64,000 nucleotides of DNA from Spirochaetota bacterium. GTDB lineage: Bacteria; Spirochaetota; Spirochaetia; Treponematales; Treponemataceae. The stretch covers positions 1 through 64,000 of the forward strand of contig JAEWMY010000028.1 in assembly GCA_023393015.1 (NCBI GenBank). Direction: 5' to 3'. Below the pieces are notes generated by a model. The model did no database searches, had not been told where the DNA came from, and saw only the letters and a list, made by a program, of their open reading frames with translations. The stretch's first letter is position 1, and each line of letters opens with the position of its first letter. Both the position numbers and the translations under genes were made by a program. Below are positions 15,541 to 25,097 of this stretch, piece after piece.

Positions 15541-16134
15541 CTATTCCCCGAAATCCCCGTAGTCAAACTCGCCGTATTCGCCCGCTTCGTCGCCGGTATC
15601 CGTGTCCTCTTCATCCTCCATGGAATCCAGAAGGGGGAGAATCTCGGCTTTCCGGGAATCTACGAGGGCGAAATCGTCCGGATGGATCTCGGCCTTCATG
15701 CCCTCCATCTGGGATTTGACCTGGTCCATGTACTCGAGCATCTCGGGGTACTCGGCGTAGGCCGAACGTTGGCCGGACAGGGATTCGAGTACCCCGGCCA
15801 CCCCGACGGAGGCCGTGATGACGACGAATTTCTCGAAACCGTTCGTGCCGAACCCGTGCTTCTTGAACACGGCGTCGACCTCGGCGGGAACCTCCGTCGC
15901 CCTCATGACCTTGAGACCCTCCGAGGGAGAAACGTCCTCGTCGTCGCTGACCGCGGGGTCGAACAGGTTCGGGTATTGATCCTCGAAGGAATCAAGTTCC
16001 TCGGAAAGGGCGGCGAAGTTCGCCACGAAGGCGTCGATATCCTTCGGCGTCAAAACGCGCCGGGGAGCGACTTGGGCGCAAAGCGTCGCGGCGACAAACG
16101 CGAACAGGCAGAAAACGGCCAAAGATCTTTTCAT
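15541..16134 (-). CDS. Acidic exported protein of unknown function
   Basis: 197 aa. A signal peptide (MKRSLAVFCLFAFVAATLCAQ) is followed by a helical mature domain (IDAFVANFAALSEELDSFED; YMDQVKSQMEGMKAEI) and a tail of Asp/Glu/Gly/Tyr (EEDTDTGDEAGEYGEF). The start at 16134 follows GGGAG; an upstream in-frame ATG lacks a site. It lies 54 nt downstream of glgP on the same strand, so it may share that transcript. I do not recognise the family. Confidence 0.7.
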   Translation of the reverse strand: MKRSLAVFCLFAFVAATLCAQVAPRRVLTPKDIDAFVANFAALSEELDSFEDQYPNLFDPAVSDDEDVSPSEGLKVMRATEVPAEVDAVFKKHGFGTNGFEKFVVITASVGVAGVLESLSGQRSAYAEYPEMLEYMDQVKSQMEGMKAEIHPDDFALVDSRKAEILPLLDSMEDEEDTDTGDEAGEYGEFDYGDFGE

Positions 16135-16188
16135 CTTGAAACTCCCGGGCACTCGGCGCGAAGGGCGCGGCGCCCTTAAAAATTCCGG

Positions 16189-18639
16189 TTATTGTACCAC
16201 GACTTTCCGCAATTTCCACACGTCGCGCACGTAATCCTCGATCGTCCGGTCGGAGCTGAATTTTCCCGAACGGGCGACGTTCAGGAGGGCCATCCTGGCC
16301 CACCGTTTTTTGTCCGCGTAGGCGCGTTCGACCTCGGCCTGGGCGGCGACATAGGCGTCGAAGTCGGCGAGAACGTAATAGACGTCGGGGCGCTGCCCGT
16401 CAACGCCGTAGACGAGGGAATCATACAGTTCGCGGAACATCGCCGCGTCCCCGCTTCCGTAGGTACCGTCGACGAGCTGCGCGAGGCACGCGGCCAGCGC
16501 CGGGCTCCGCGAAAGGAAGTCCTGCGGGTTGTAGGTATGCTCGACGTCGATGGCGTGTATCTCGTCGGCGGTCAGGCCGAAGATGAAGGCGTTTTCGGGC
16601 CCGGCCTCCTCCACGATCTCGATGTTCGCTCCGTCGAGGGTACCGATCGTGACCGCGCCGTTTATCATGAATTTCATGTTACCCGTGCCCGAGGCTTCCT
16701 TTCCGGCGGTCGAGATCTGCTCGGACACGTCGGCCGCGGGAAATATCCGCTCCGCGAGGGACACGCGGTAATTCTCCACGAACACGACGCGGAGACGGCC
16801 CCTCACGCGATGGTCGTTGTTGATCCTGTCGGCGAGGGTGTTGACGAGCTTGATGATCGCCTTGGCACGCCGGTACCCGGAGGCGGCCTTGGCCCCGAAG
16901 ATGACCGTGCGCGGGACGGGATCGAACGACGGGTCCTCTACGAGCCGGTTATAGAGGTGCATGACGTGAAGCACGTTCAGGAGCTGGCGCTTGTACTCGT
17001 GAAGACGCTTGATCTGGACGTCGAAGATCGAATCCGGATCGACGAAAATGTTCTGCGTCTCCTTGAGGTACGCCGCGAGCGCGACCTTGTTCTCCCGCTT
17101 GACGGACATGAACTCCCCGAGCGAGGCGTCGTCGTCGGCGTACTTCTCGAGCCCCTTGAGCAGCGAGAGATCCTTTTCCCAGCCGTGTCCGATCCTCCGG
17201 GAAATAAAGCCCGACAGGCGCGGGTTCGCCGAGAGAAGCCACCGGCGCTGGGTAACGCCGTTCGTCTTGTTGTTGAACTTCCCGGGATACAGGCCGTACC
17301 AGTCCGCGAGCGCCACGGTCTTCAGTATCTCGGTATGCAGGGCGGCGACGCCGTTGACGGAGAAGCATCCGACGAGCGCGAGCCACGCCATCTTGATCAT
17401 CCCGTCGCCGATGATCGCCATCGAGTTCTGTCGCTTCCAGTCTCCGGGAAACCGCTCGCGGAGCTCGGCGAGAAACCGCCGGTTGATCTCCTCCACGATT
17501 TGGTAGACGCGCGGCAACAGGCCCTGGAATATCTCGATGGGCCACTTCTCGAGCGCCTCCGCGAGTATGGTATGGTTCGTGTACGCGAACGTCCTGGTAA
17601 CGATGGCCCACGCCTCGTCCCACCCGAGATGGTTCTCGTCCATCAGGAGCCGCATCATCTCCGGAACGGCGACGACCGGATGGGTGTCGTTGAGCTGGAT
17701 GACGTTGTATTCGGGGAAGCGCTTGAAGTCGTCGCCGTGGTCGCGCTTGAACTTGAGCACGAGATCCTGAAGGCTCGCGGAGACGAAGAAGTACTGCTGC
17801 TTGAGCCTGAGCGCCTTGCCCGAGGGCCCCGCGTCGTTCGGATAGAGCACGCGGGAGATGTTCTCGGCGCTGTTCTGCCGCTCGACGGCGCGGTTGTAGT
17901 GCATGTCGTTGAAGAGCTGGAGGTCGAAACCGTTCTCGGAACTCGCCTCCCAGAGGCGAAGCCGGTTGACGGTCTTCGTGCCGTAGCCGACGACGGGGAC
18001 GTCGTACGGGGTCGCGGTGACCTCCTCGGCCCCGACGAGCCGGTAGGCCGTGTGTCCGTTCGGGGTCTTTTCGGCGACGGGCGTCCCGCCGAAGCTCACG
18101 CGAACGGCGAGATCGGAACGCTTGACTTCCCAGGGGTCGCGGTGCTTGAGCCAGTTGTCCGGGTATTCGACCTGATATCCGTTTTCGATATGCTGCTCGA
18201 ACATCCCGTACTGGTACCGGATGCCGTATCCGTGGCCGGGATAGTCGAGCGTCGCGAGGGAATCGAGGAAGCACGCGGCGAGCCTGCCGAGGCCGCCGTT
18301 GCCGAGCCCGGCGTCCGGCTCCTCCTCCTCGATGAGGTTATAGTCCAGACCGAGCTCCCCGAGCGCCTCGCGGACGGAGTTCATGATGCCGAAATTGATG
18401 AGGTTGTTTCCGAGGGCGCGGCCCATGAGAAACTCCGCCGAAAGATAGTACATCTGCCTGACCTGGCCGTCCTCGTATTCCTTGCGGGTAGCCATCCAGT
18501 TCGTCTGGACGTGATCCATGACGGCGGTGGAGACCGCGTCGTAGATGTCGTGCCGGTTGGCCTCGTCGAGATTCTTGCCGTAGTGCCGCTTGAGCCGGGT
18601 GCGTATCGATGCCTTGAATTTTTCCTTGTCGAATTCCAT
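16189..18639 (-). CDS. glgP: Glycogen/maltodextrin phosphorylase
   Basis: 816 aa, full family length. It cleaves alpha-1,4 glucan ends with phosphate to give glucose-1-phosphate in the cytoplasm. GLGNGGLGRLAACFLDS (near 115) and the PLP-lysine region GTGNMKFMINGAVTIG (near 655) are textbook GT35 motifs. The ATG at 18639 follows AAAGGAG. The frame is open upstream to 18795 but that part lies in the end of glgX. It is 43 nt downstream of glgX, forming a glgX-glgP operon. Confidence 0.96.
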   Translation of the reverse strand: MEFDKEKFKASIRTRLKRHYGKNLDEANRHDIYDAVSTAVMDHVQTNWMATRKEYEDGQVRQMYYLSAEFLMGRALGNNLINFGIMNSVREALGELGLDYNLIEEEEPDAGLGNGGLGRLAACFLDSLATLDYPGHGYGIRYQYGMFEQHIENGYQVEYPDNWLKHRDPWEVKRSDLAVRVSFGGTPVAEKTPNGHTAYRLVGAEEVTATPYDVPVVGYGTKTVNRLRLWEASSENGFDLQLFNDMHYNRAVERQNSAENISRVLYPNDAGPSGKALRLKQQYFFVSASLQDLVLKFKRDHGDDFKRFPEYNVIQLNDTHPVVAVPEMMRLLMDENHLGWDEAWAIVTRTFAYTNHTILAEALEKWPIEIFQGLLPRVYQIVEEINRRFLAELRERFPGDWKRQNSMAIIGDGMIKMAWLALVGCFSVNGVAALHTEILKTVALADWYGLYPGKFNNKTNGVTQRRWLLSANPRLSGFISRRIGHGWEKDLSLLKGLEKYADDDASLGEFMSVKRENKVALAAYLKETQNIFVDPDSIFDVQIKRLHEYKRQLLNVLHVMHLYNRLVEDPSFDPVPRTVIFGAKAASGYRRAKAIIKLVNTLADRINNDHRVRGRLRVVFVENYRVSLAERIFPAADVSEQISTAGKEASGTGNMKFMINGAVTIGTLDGANIEIVEEAGPENAFIFGLTADEIHAIDVEHTYNPQDFLSRSPALAACLAQLVDGTYGSGDAAMFRELYDSLVYGVDGQRPDVYYVLADFDAYVAAQAEVERAYADKKRWARMALLNVARSGKFSSDRTIEDYVRDVWKLRKVVVQ

Positions 18640-18682
18640 CCGATGCGAGCTCCTTTGTCGGTAAACCGGTTTATTCGCGACT

Positions 18683-20833
18683 TTACACCATTCTGGAGAT
18701 GAGGACAATCGCGCTCCGCGCGAGCGCGACGAATTTATCGCGGCCGGGAAGCGCCTCTTCGCTGCCCGGCTCGAGGATGTCGTCGGGCGAATCACGCGAG
18801 GTGTCGATGGCCCGAAGCCAGACCTTGCCGGCCGAGGGCGGGGGCACGGTCACCGTTACGTCCTTGGGCGACGCGTTGTAGACGATATAAAAATCGTTGT
18901 CGTCGCGGTCCGTCATGATCGCGGCGCGGCTTCCCATAAGCCGGTACGCGATGAAGCTTCCGAGGAGCGACCAGTCGGCGGGCCGCGCGTCGGCGTCGAA
19001 CCAGGTCACGTCGGGGGCCGAATGGTGGGGAAGGTCCTTGCCCGAGAGGAACTCCGGCCTGAGAAAGGCCGGATGCGATTTCCGGAACCGGATCGCCTCG
19101 CGGGCGAAGCGGAACGTCCCGGCGTTACGGTCCCGAAGGGACCGGTCGAGCCAGGAAATCTCGTTGTCCTGGCAATACGCGTTGTTGTTTCCGCCCTGGC
19201 TTCGCCTGACCTCGTCGCCCATCAGGAGCATGGGCGTGCCGAGCGACAGGAGCAGCGTCAGGAGCATGTTCTTTACCTGCTGGGCGCGGATCGCCTCTAT
19301 CGCGGGGTTGTCGGTCCCGCCCTCGGCGCCGTAGTTGTAGCTGACGTTGTGGTCGCTGCCGTCGCGGTTCTCCTCGCCGTTGTCCTCGTTGTGCTTGCCG
19401 TTGTACGAGACGAGGTCGTTGAGGGTAAAGCCGTCGTGGCTCGTGAGAAAATTGATGGAATGAAAGGGCTTTCGCCCGTCGCGGAGATAGAGGTCCGAGG
19501 AGCCGGTAACCCGCGTGGCCAGGTGATGGGCGGTTCCCGGATCGCCGCGCCAGAAGGCGCGCACGTCGTCGCGGAAGCGGTCGTTCCATTCCGCCCAGCG
19601 CCCGCCGGGGAACCAGCCGACCTGGTAGGCGCCGCCCGCGTCCCATGCCTCGGCGATGATCTTGGTCTGCCTGAGGACCGGGTCCTCGGCTATCCGCTCG
19701 AGCATCGGGGGGTTTTCGAGCAGGAGTCCCTTCTGGTCGCGGCCGAGTATGGAGCCTAGGTCGAAACGGAACCCGTCGACGTGCATCTCGGTGACCCAGT
19801 AACGGAGACAGTCGAGTATGAAGGTGCGCACGACGGGATGGTTGCAGTTGACGGTGTTGCCGCAGCCCGAGAAATTGCGGTAATAGCGACGGTTGTCCTC
19901 GAGCATGTAATACACGGGATTGTCGAAACCGCGGAACGACATCGTCACCCCGCGCTCGTTTCCCTCGGCCGTGTGGTTGAAGACGATGTCGAGGATCACC
20001 TCTATCCCGGCGCGATGAAGCTCGCGCACCATCTCCTTGAACTCCCGCACGGCCCCCGAGGGCGACGGGTCCGAGGCGTACGAGGCCTTCGGCGCGAAGA
20101 AGGCGATCGTACTGTATCCCCAGTAGTTCGTGAGGCGCTCGCCCGTCCGCGGATTCGACCGGGGATTCTCGAACTCGTCGAATTCCTGCGTCGGCAAAAG
20201 CTCGAGACTCGTGATCCCCAGCTCCTTCAAGTACGGGATCGACTCGATGACGCCGCGGTAGGTGCCGGCGTGCGGAAGTCCCGCGGAGGGATGCACGGAA
20301 AGCCCCCTGACGTGCGCCTCGTAGAGCACGCTGTAGCGGAGCGGATAGTTGAGCGGACGGTCGTCCCGCCAGTCGAAGTCGTCGTCGTCGACGACGACGC
20401 ACTTCGGAAAATTCGCCGCGGTCTTGACGCTCGAGTACGCGAGATCCATGTCGATGTGCGGGGGCCGGCGGTCGGCGGTCTCGAGTCCCTTGAATATCGA
20501 AGTCCGCGTCAGGGCCTTGGCGTACGGATCGACGAGGTACTTGTGCACGTTGAACCGCAGTCCGTCGTTCGGGCGGAAAGGGCCGTCCACGCGATAGAGA
20601 TACAGCGCGTCCTTGCCGAGACCCGGACAGAACGCGTGCCAGCAGTCGCCGGTCCTGTTTCGCTTGGGGTCGAGGGTATAGGACGCCGAGGGCTCCGCCG
20701 CGTCGGGCGAATCGAATATCTCGAGGATGACGGAGGTGCCGTTCCGCGTGAACACGCTGAAATTGACGCCGCCCGGGGCGACGGTCGCCCCGAGGGGCAG
20801 GGGTTTACCTGGAAGAAGGCCGTTGTTTACCAT
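18683..20833 (-). CDS. glgX: Glycogen debranching enzyme (isoamylase type)
   Basis: 716 aa. It hydrolyses alpha-1,6 branches left after phosphorylase action. An N-terminal beta-sandwich (LGATVAPGGVNFSVFTRNGT) precedes the GH13 barrel. Catalytic residues lie in DGFRFDLGS (nucleophile Asp), IIAEAWDAGG (acid/base Glu) and TSHDGFTLNDLV (third acid). First gene of glgX-glgP. No ribosome site precedes the ATG; a TATAAT hexamer lies 12 nt upstream, suggesting an extremely short leader. Confidence 0.94.
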   Translation of the reverse strand: MVNNGLLPGKPLPLGATVAPGGVNFSVFTRNGTSVILEIFDSPDAAEPSASYTLDPKRNRTGDCWHAFCPGLGKDALYLYRVDGPFRPNDGLRFNVHKYLVDPYAKALTRTSIFKGLETADRRPPHIDMDLAYSSVKTAANFPKCVVVDDDDFDWRDDRPLNYPLRYSVLYEAHVRGLSVHPSAGLPHAGTYRGVIESIPYLKELGITSLELLPTQEFDEFENPRSNPRTGERLTNYWGYSTIAFFAPKASYASDPSPSGAVREFKEMVRELHRAGIEVILDIVFNHTAEGNERGVTMSFRGFDNPVYYMLEDNRRYYRNFSGCGNTVNCNHPVVRTFILDCLRYWVTEMHVDGFRFDLGSILGRDQKGLLLENPPMLERIAEDPVLRQTKIIAEAWDAGGAYQVGWFPGGRWAEWNDRFRDDVRAFWRGDPGTAHHLATRVTGSSDLYLRDGRKPFHSINFLTSHDGFTLNDLVSYNGKHNEDNGEENRDGSDHNVSYNYGAEGGTDNPAIEAIRAQQVKNMLLTLLLSLGTPMLLMGDEVRRSQGGNNNAYCQDNEISWLDRSLRDRNAGTFRFAREAIRFRKSHPAFLRPEFLSGKDLPHHSAPDVTWFDADARPADWSLLGSFIAYRLMGSRAAIMTDRDDNDFYIVYNASPKDVTVTVPPPSAGKVWLRAIDTSRDSPDDILEPGSEEALPGRDKFVALARSAIVLISRMV

Positions 20834-20845
20834 ACAATCTCTGAA

Positions 20846-20851
20846 ATTATA
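20846..20851 (-). promoter_or_regulatory. glgX promoter, -10 twelve nt before ATG
   Basis: A perfect TATAAT reads on the minus strand at 20851-20846, and the ATG begins at 20833. With initiation about 7 nt past the -10 the leader would be about 5 nt. No convincing -35 was seen. Confidence 0.5.
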
Positions 20852-20895
20852 GTCCGTTATGGTATATTGTGCTAGAATACCACCATGGAGCGAGC

Positions 20896-22224
20896 ATGAA
20901 AAGTATCCCGATCATCAGCAAGAAAGCCTCCACGGTCGCCGCGTTTCGTACGGCGTGCGGCCGTTCGGCGGGCGAGTTCGTCCCGGTTATACTCTCCAAG
21001 AACGAAGAGGCCATATCATACTTCCATTACGAGCTTCCGGAGATAAAGATCGTCGATTTCGGCGACGGCGAAACGGACGCGCGCGCCCTCATGAAGGTAA
21101 TACACGAGGACCCCTGGCTCCTCTTCGGCGGGATTATCGCGATAGTCAACAACCACCAGGACAAGACGGCCCTCGAGAAGGACCGCGACGCCAACATCCT
21201 GCTCGTCCTGAGGCGCGCCGATTTCGAGGCGAACGTCGACCGAATCCTCCGCATCCTGACGCAAAACAAGCAGTTCCTGTTCAACCGCGGCATGCAGCAG
21301 CAGATGAACACGAACGAAACCGGATCGTTCACGAGCGACAACGACCCGATGGACATACTGTTCTACTGCAACCTCATCACGAACTACCTCTACAACACGA
21401 ACCGGATAAACGACGAGGGCCGCGCCGGCGTTCAGGGCGCGCTCATGGAGCTCCTCCTGAACGCGGTCGAGCACGGAAACTGCAAGATCAGCTACGACGA
21501 GAAGACGGCCTGGCTCTCGGCGGGAAAGAACATGCTCGACCTGATCGCGGAAAAGAGCAAGGATCCCCGGGCGCGCGACAAGAAAGTCTACATATCCTAC
21601 GACATTTCGAACCTGCGCACGCGCATCTCCGTGCGCGACGACGGCGACGGCTTCGACTGGCGCAAGCGGCTCGCGGCCGAGCTTACCGCGGGGCTCCACG
21701 GCATGGGCATCAAGCTCGCCGAATCCTTCGTGTCGTCCGTTTCCTACAACGCCTCGGGCAACGAGGCCTCCTTCGAGATAGCGAACCAGCGCGACGCCAC
21801 GAACTCGATCCCGATCATCATGCAGGAGCAGCAGGTACTCAACTTCGAGGACCGGCAGATCGTGTGCCGGGAAAACGAGCTCTCGAACGACATGTACTAC
21901 ATCCGCTCGGGCAAGTACGCGGTGTACGTGCAGCGCAAGCTCGTCACCGTGCTCACGCCGAACGACATATTCATCGGGGAGATGTCCTTTCTCCTGAACG
22001 ACCGCCGTTCCGCGACCATCATGTCCGTCGGGGCCGGGTCCCTCGTGAAGATACCCAAGATGGTTTTCATATCGCTCATCCGCGAACGGCCGCATTACGG
22101 CATCTTCCTCTCGCGCCTGCTCGCGCAGCGACTCGTGCGCCAGTCTAACCAGACGGTGCAGATACGGAGCGAAGTCAACCGGCTCAAGAAAGAGCTCGAC
22201 GGGATCAAATCGGCGGACGTGTAA
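20896..22224 (+). CDS. Histidine-kinase-type ATPase / cyclic-nucleotide-binding regulator
   Basis: 442 aa. The N-terminal 115 residues look like a receiver-type alpha/beta domain (VPVILSKNEEAI, IIAIVNNHQD), but a phosphoacceptor Asp is not obvious. A GHKL ATPase domain follows, with the N box ELLLNAVEHGN (near 185) and G1 box VRDDGDGFDW (near 255). A cNMP-binding beta barrel (about 315-430) has the phosphate-cassette signature GEMSFLLNDRRSAT, with the Glu and Arg kept. No His dimerisation domain is seen, so it is anti-sigma/RsbW-like rather than a classical kinase. The ATG at 20896 has GGAG. It overlaps the addB-like gene by 1 nt. Confidence 0.7.
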   Translation: MKSIPIISKKASTVAAFRTACGRSAGEFVPVILSKNEEAISYFHYELPEIKIVDFGDGETDARALMKVIHEDPWLLFGGIIAIVNNHQDKTALEKDRDANILLVLRRADFEANVDRILRILTQNKQFLFNRGMQQQMNTNETGSFTSDNDPMDILFYCNLITNYLYNTNRINDEGRAGVQGALMELLLNAVEHGNCKISYDEKTAWLSAGKNMLDLIAEKSKDPRARDKKVYISYDISNLRTRISVRDDGDGFDWRKRLAAELTAGLHGMGIKLAESFVSSVSYNASGNEASFEIANQRDATNSIPIIMQEQQVLNFEDRQIVCRENELSNDMYYIRSGKYAVYVQRKLVTVLTPNDIFIGEMSFLLNDRRSATIMSVGAGSLVKIPKMVFISLIRERPHYGIFLSRLLAQRLVRQSNQTVQIRSEVNRLKKELDGIKSADV

Positions 22225-25097
22225 TGGCCGCGAATCCCGTGCGGGAAACCATCCGCGAAAGCTGGTCTTGCGGCGACACGGTATACGTCTTTCCGAGTCA
22301 GATAGCCGCCGCGCTCTGGCTCGAGGCCGCGCTCGGTTTTCTCGGCGCGGGAACCGTGCCGGCGGACCGGTTCGTCGCCTGGGACCGATTCAAGGAAGAG
22401 GCACTCAGGGAGAACGTCGGTCCGCTCAAGCCCGTCTCGTCGATCGTCAGGAAACTCTACGCCCTCGACCTCGCGCGCAGAAACGGGAAATCGGAAAAGC
22501 CCTTCCTCTCGGAGGTGATCCCGACCGCGTACGCCGAAGACGGGGAAAGGTTTTCGCCGTGGATATCGCGCATGCTCCCCTCGCTTTCGCCGTGGAGGGG
22601 TTCCGCGCGGGAGCCCGGCCGCGGAGACGCGAACTCCCGCGCGGCGGACAACGCCGGAACGCGGACCGACGACGGCGAGGACCGCGACCTCGGCCTGATC
22701 GCGGACGATTACGAGGCGTTCCTGTCGCGCCACCGCCTCTTCGAGCCGGCCTGGCAAAAGCCGCCGATACCGGACCGGGGGCGCCGGTACGTAATCTTCT
22801 TTCCCGACGCGATCGAGGACTTCTCCGAATACGCCGAAATCCTGGACAACACCCCCTTCGTGCGGTCGCTCCGCGCTTCGGACCTCGCGTCAGGCGCGGC
22901 GGTCGAGCCCGCGCTAACGGTCTACGGTACGAGCCGGGAGGAATACCGCGCGGTCGCGCTTCAGATCGAGTCCCTGCTCCGCGAGGGAACTCCGGGCGAG
23001 TCGATCGCGGTCAGCGTTCCCGACCTGGACACGGCCGCGCCGTACCTCGCGCGGGAGCTTTCGCTCAGGGGGATTCCACACTGGTACCGTTCGGGAGCCC
23101 CGCTGTCCGCGCATCCGGCGGGAAGGCTTTTCGCCCTCGTAGAGAATTGCGTCGGCGCGGGCTTCCCGTTCCGGGCGCTCAAGGCGCTCCTTCTCGACCG
23201 CGCGATCCCCTGGGCGCGAACCGACCTCGCCGAGGAGCTCATCGGCTTCGGCATCCGGAACCACTGCGTCACGCCCTGGAAGGAAGGATCGACCGAGATC
23301 GACGTGTGGGAGGCCGCGTTCAGGACGCCGGGCAAATCGGAGAAGGCGGACTGGCGACTCCGCGACTTCTACCGGACGCTCAAGGACCGTCTCGTGGCGC
23401 TCACGTCCGCGAAGCGGTTCTCCGACGTACGAAAGGCCTATTTTTCCTTCAGGGACACGTTTCTCGACATCTCGCTCTTGCCGCCGGAGGACGACGCCGT
23501 GCTCGCGCGGTGCGTCGCGGAACTCGGCAAGCTCGAGGCCGTGGAGCTCGAGTATCCCGAGGTCTCGCCGGAGCGGCCCTGGTCCGTCTTCCTCGAGACG
23601 CTCGGGGAGACGACCTACGTCGCGCAGGGTCGGGCGGGAGGCGTCAGCGTCTTTCCCTTCCGCGTCGCCGCGGGGACCCCGTTCGAACGGCACTTCGTGC
23701 TCGACGCGAGCCAGGAGCGGGCCTCGGTCACGTACCGTCCCCTCTCCTTCCTCAGGCAGGACAAGCGCGAGCGCGCCGGAGTTTCCGACATCGACGCCTC
23801 GGGCGCCTTTTTCTCGGCCTACGCGGCCGCGGGCGCGGACTTTTCCTTCTCCGAGCGGGGACTCAAGGGCTTCGGCGTCCCGCACGGGTGGTTCGCCTCG
23901 ACGGTGAGGGCGATACCCGCGGAAGGCGATCCCTACGTCCTCGAGCGCGGACTTCTTTCGGGAGGCGCCGCGCGCCCCGATCGGGCCTACCGCCCGCAAA
24001 AGGACGGCTACGACCGGTACGCCGAGCGCCCGTGGCCTCCCTCGCGCTCGTACCTCTCGACGCCGTACGGAAACTCTCCCGCCTCGCTCGTCGAGCGCGT
24101 ACGCGGGATCCAGACGAACGACGGCGCGATCCGCGTCAGCCAAAGCGACCTCAGGGACTTCGGGACGTGCAACGCCTCGTGGTTCCTCTCCCGCGCGCTC
24201 GGCATCGAGCCGATGACCCGCGACGCCGAACTCCCGAACGAGCGCAACCTCGGCCTTCTCTATCACGCCGTCCTGCGCGATCTCTACGCGCGCATACGCG
24301 ACGAGGACCGCGTGTTCGTCGCCGCCCGCCGCCCCCTCTACGTAGAGTGGGCGTCGGAGGCCGCCCGCAAGGCGACGAGCGAGCACGCCGAGTTCCGGGG
24401 GCCGCTCGCGGCTCCCCTCATCGAAACACTCGCCAGGCGCGTGACGGAGGGAATAGCCGGCATTCTCGCGCGCGACGCGGACCACCTCGACGGCTTCGCG
24501 CCCCAGTACCTCGAACAGGACCTTTCCTTCACCGAGGGAGGCATCCGGTACTACGGCAAGATCGACCGCATATCGGTGAATCCCGCAGACGGCACCGCCG
24601 TCATCATCGACTATAAATCGGGCAAGGCGCGCGGTCCCTCCTCGTACGCGCTCGACGCGGCCTCACCGTCCGACGACGATACCGGCAGCGCTGCCGGCGT
24701 CGTTGCCGGCGCGGAAGACGGAGACGACGGTACGGAGATCGGGGCGCTCGCAGACTACCAGATTCCGATGTACGTGTACCTCGCGGAGAATTCGCCGCAG
24801 AGTCCCTGTCGCGGAAAACGCGTCGGGGAGGCATGGTTCGCGTCGATCAAGGAACGAAAATTCCAGCCCATCGTCACCGACAACGACGCGATCCCGTTTC
24901 CGCGAAGGAAGAACCTTCGTAACCGCGAGGAATTCGCTGACGCGATGGCGGCGCTCGCCGCGCAGGCCGCCTCGTTCGCCGAGGCCGTCTCCTCGAACGA
25001 CTGGCGCCGTCCGGAGGGGCTCAGGCGGTCGGTTTGCGCCTCGTGCGATTTCCGGTCCGTGTGCCGGTACCTCTACGCGGCGGGAGGCCGATCGTGA
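22224..25097 (+). CDS. addB: AddB-like PD-(D/E)XK nuclease subunit with Fe-S cysteines
   Basis: 957 aa. Together with the next gene it should process double-strand DNA ends for recombination. The C-terminal nuclease has D796-Y-K798 (VIIDYKSGKA). Four cysteines match the AddB iron-sulfur pattern: C649 (FGTCNAS), then C938-X2-C941-X5-C947. The N-terminal half resembles an inactive helicase fold and lacks a Walker A motif. It starts TAATG-overlapped with the previous gene and ends in a GTGA overlap with the helicase gene. AddB is shorter and divergent compared with Bacillus AddB (about 1160 aa), so the symbol is by architecture. Confidence 0.8.
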   Translation: MAANPVRETIRESWSCGDTVYVFPSQIAAALWLEAALGFLGAGTVPADRFVAWDRFKEEALRENVGPLKPVSSIVRKLYALDLARRNGKSEKPFLSEVIPTAYAEDGERFSPWISRMLPSLSPWRGSAREPGRGDANSRAADNAGTRTDDGEDRDLGLIADDYEAFLSRHRLFEPAWQKPPIPDRGRRYVIFFPDAIEDFSEYAEILDNTPFVRSLRASDLASGAAVEPALTVYGTSREEYRAVALQIESLLREGTPGESIAVSVPDLDTAAPYLARELSLRGIPHWYRSGAPLSAHPAGRLFALVENCVGAGFPFRALKALLLDRAIPWARTDLAEELIGFGIRNHCVTPWKEGSTEIDVWEAAFRTPGKSEKADWRLRDFYRTLKDRLVALTSAKRFSDVRKAYFSFRDTFLDISLLPPEDDAVLARCVAELGKLEAVELEYPEVSPERPWSVFLETLGETTYVAQGRAGGVSVFPFRVAAGTPFERHFVLDASQERASVTYRPLSFLRQDKRERAGVSDIDASGAFFSAYAAAGADFSFSERGLKGFGVPHGWFASTVRAIPAEGDPYVLERGLLSGGAARPDRAYRPQKDGYDRYAERPWPPSRSYLSTPYGNSPASLVERVRGIQTNDGAIRVSQSDLRDFGTCNASWFLSRALGIEPMTRDAELPNERNLGLLYHAVLRDLYARIRDEDRVFVAARRPLYVEWASEAARKATSEHAEFRGPLAAPLIETLARRVTEGIAGILARDADHLDGFAPQYLEQDLSFTEGGIRYYGKIDRISVNPADGTAVIIDYKSGKARGPSSYALDAASPSDDDTGSAAGVVAGAEDGDDGTEIGALADYQIPMYVYLAENSPQSPCRGKRVGEAWFASIKERKFQPIVTDNDAIPFPRRKNLRNREEFADAMAALAAQAASFAEAVSSNDWRRPEGLRRSVCASCDFRSVCRYLYAAGGRS

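Noticed and set aside
16150..16185. AAGGGCG-CCG-CGCCCTT hairpin after glgP considered as a terminator
   Set aside because: No T run follows it on the minus strand, so it is not a convincing intrinsic terminator.
16192..18702. 836-codon plus-strand frame opposite glgP
   Set aside because: Antisense artefact; glgP carries all catalytic motifs.
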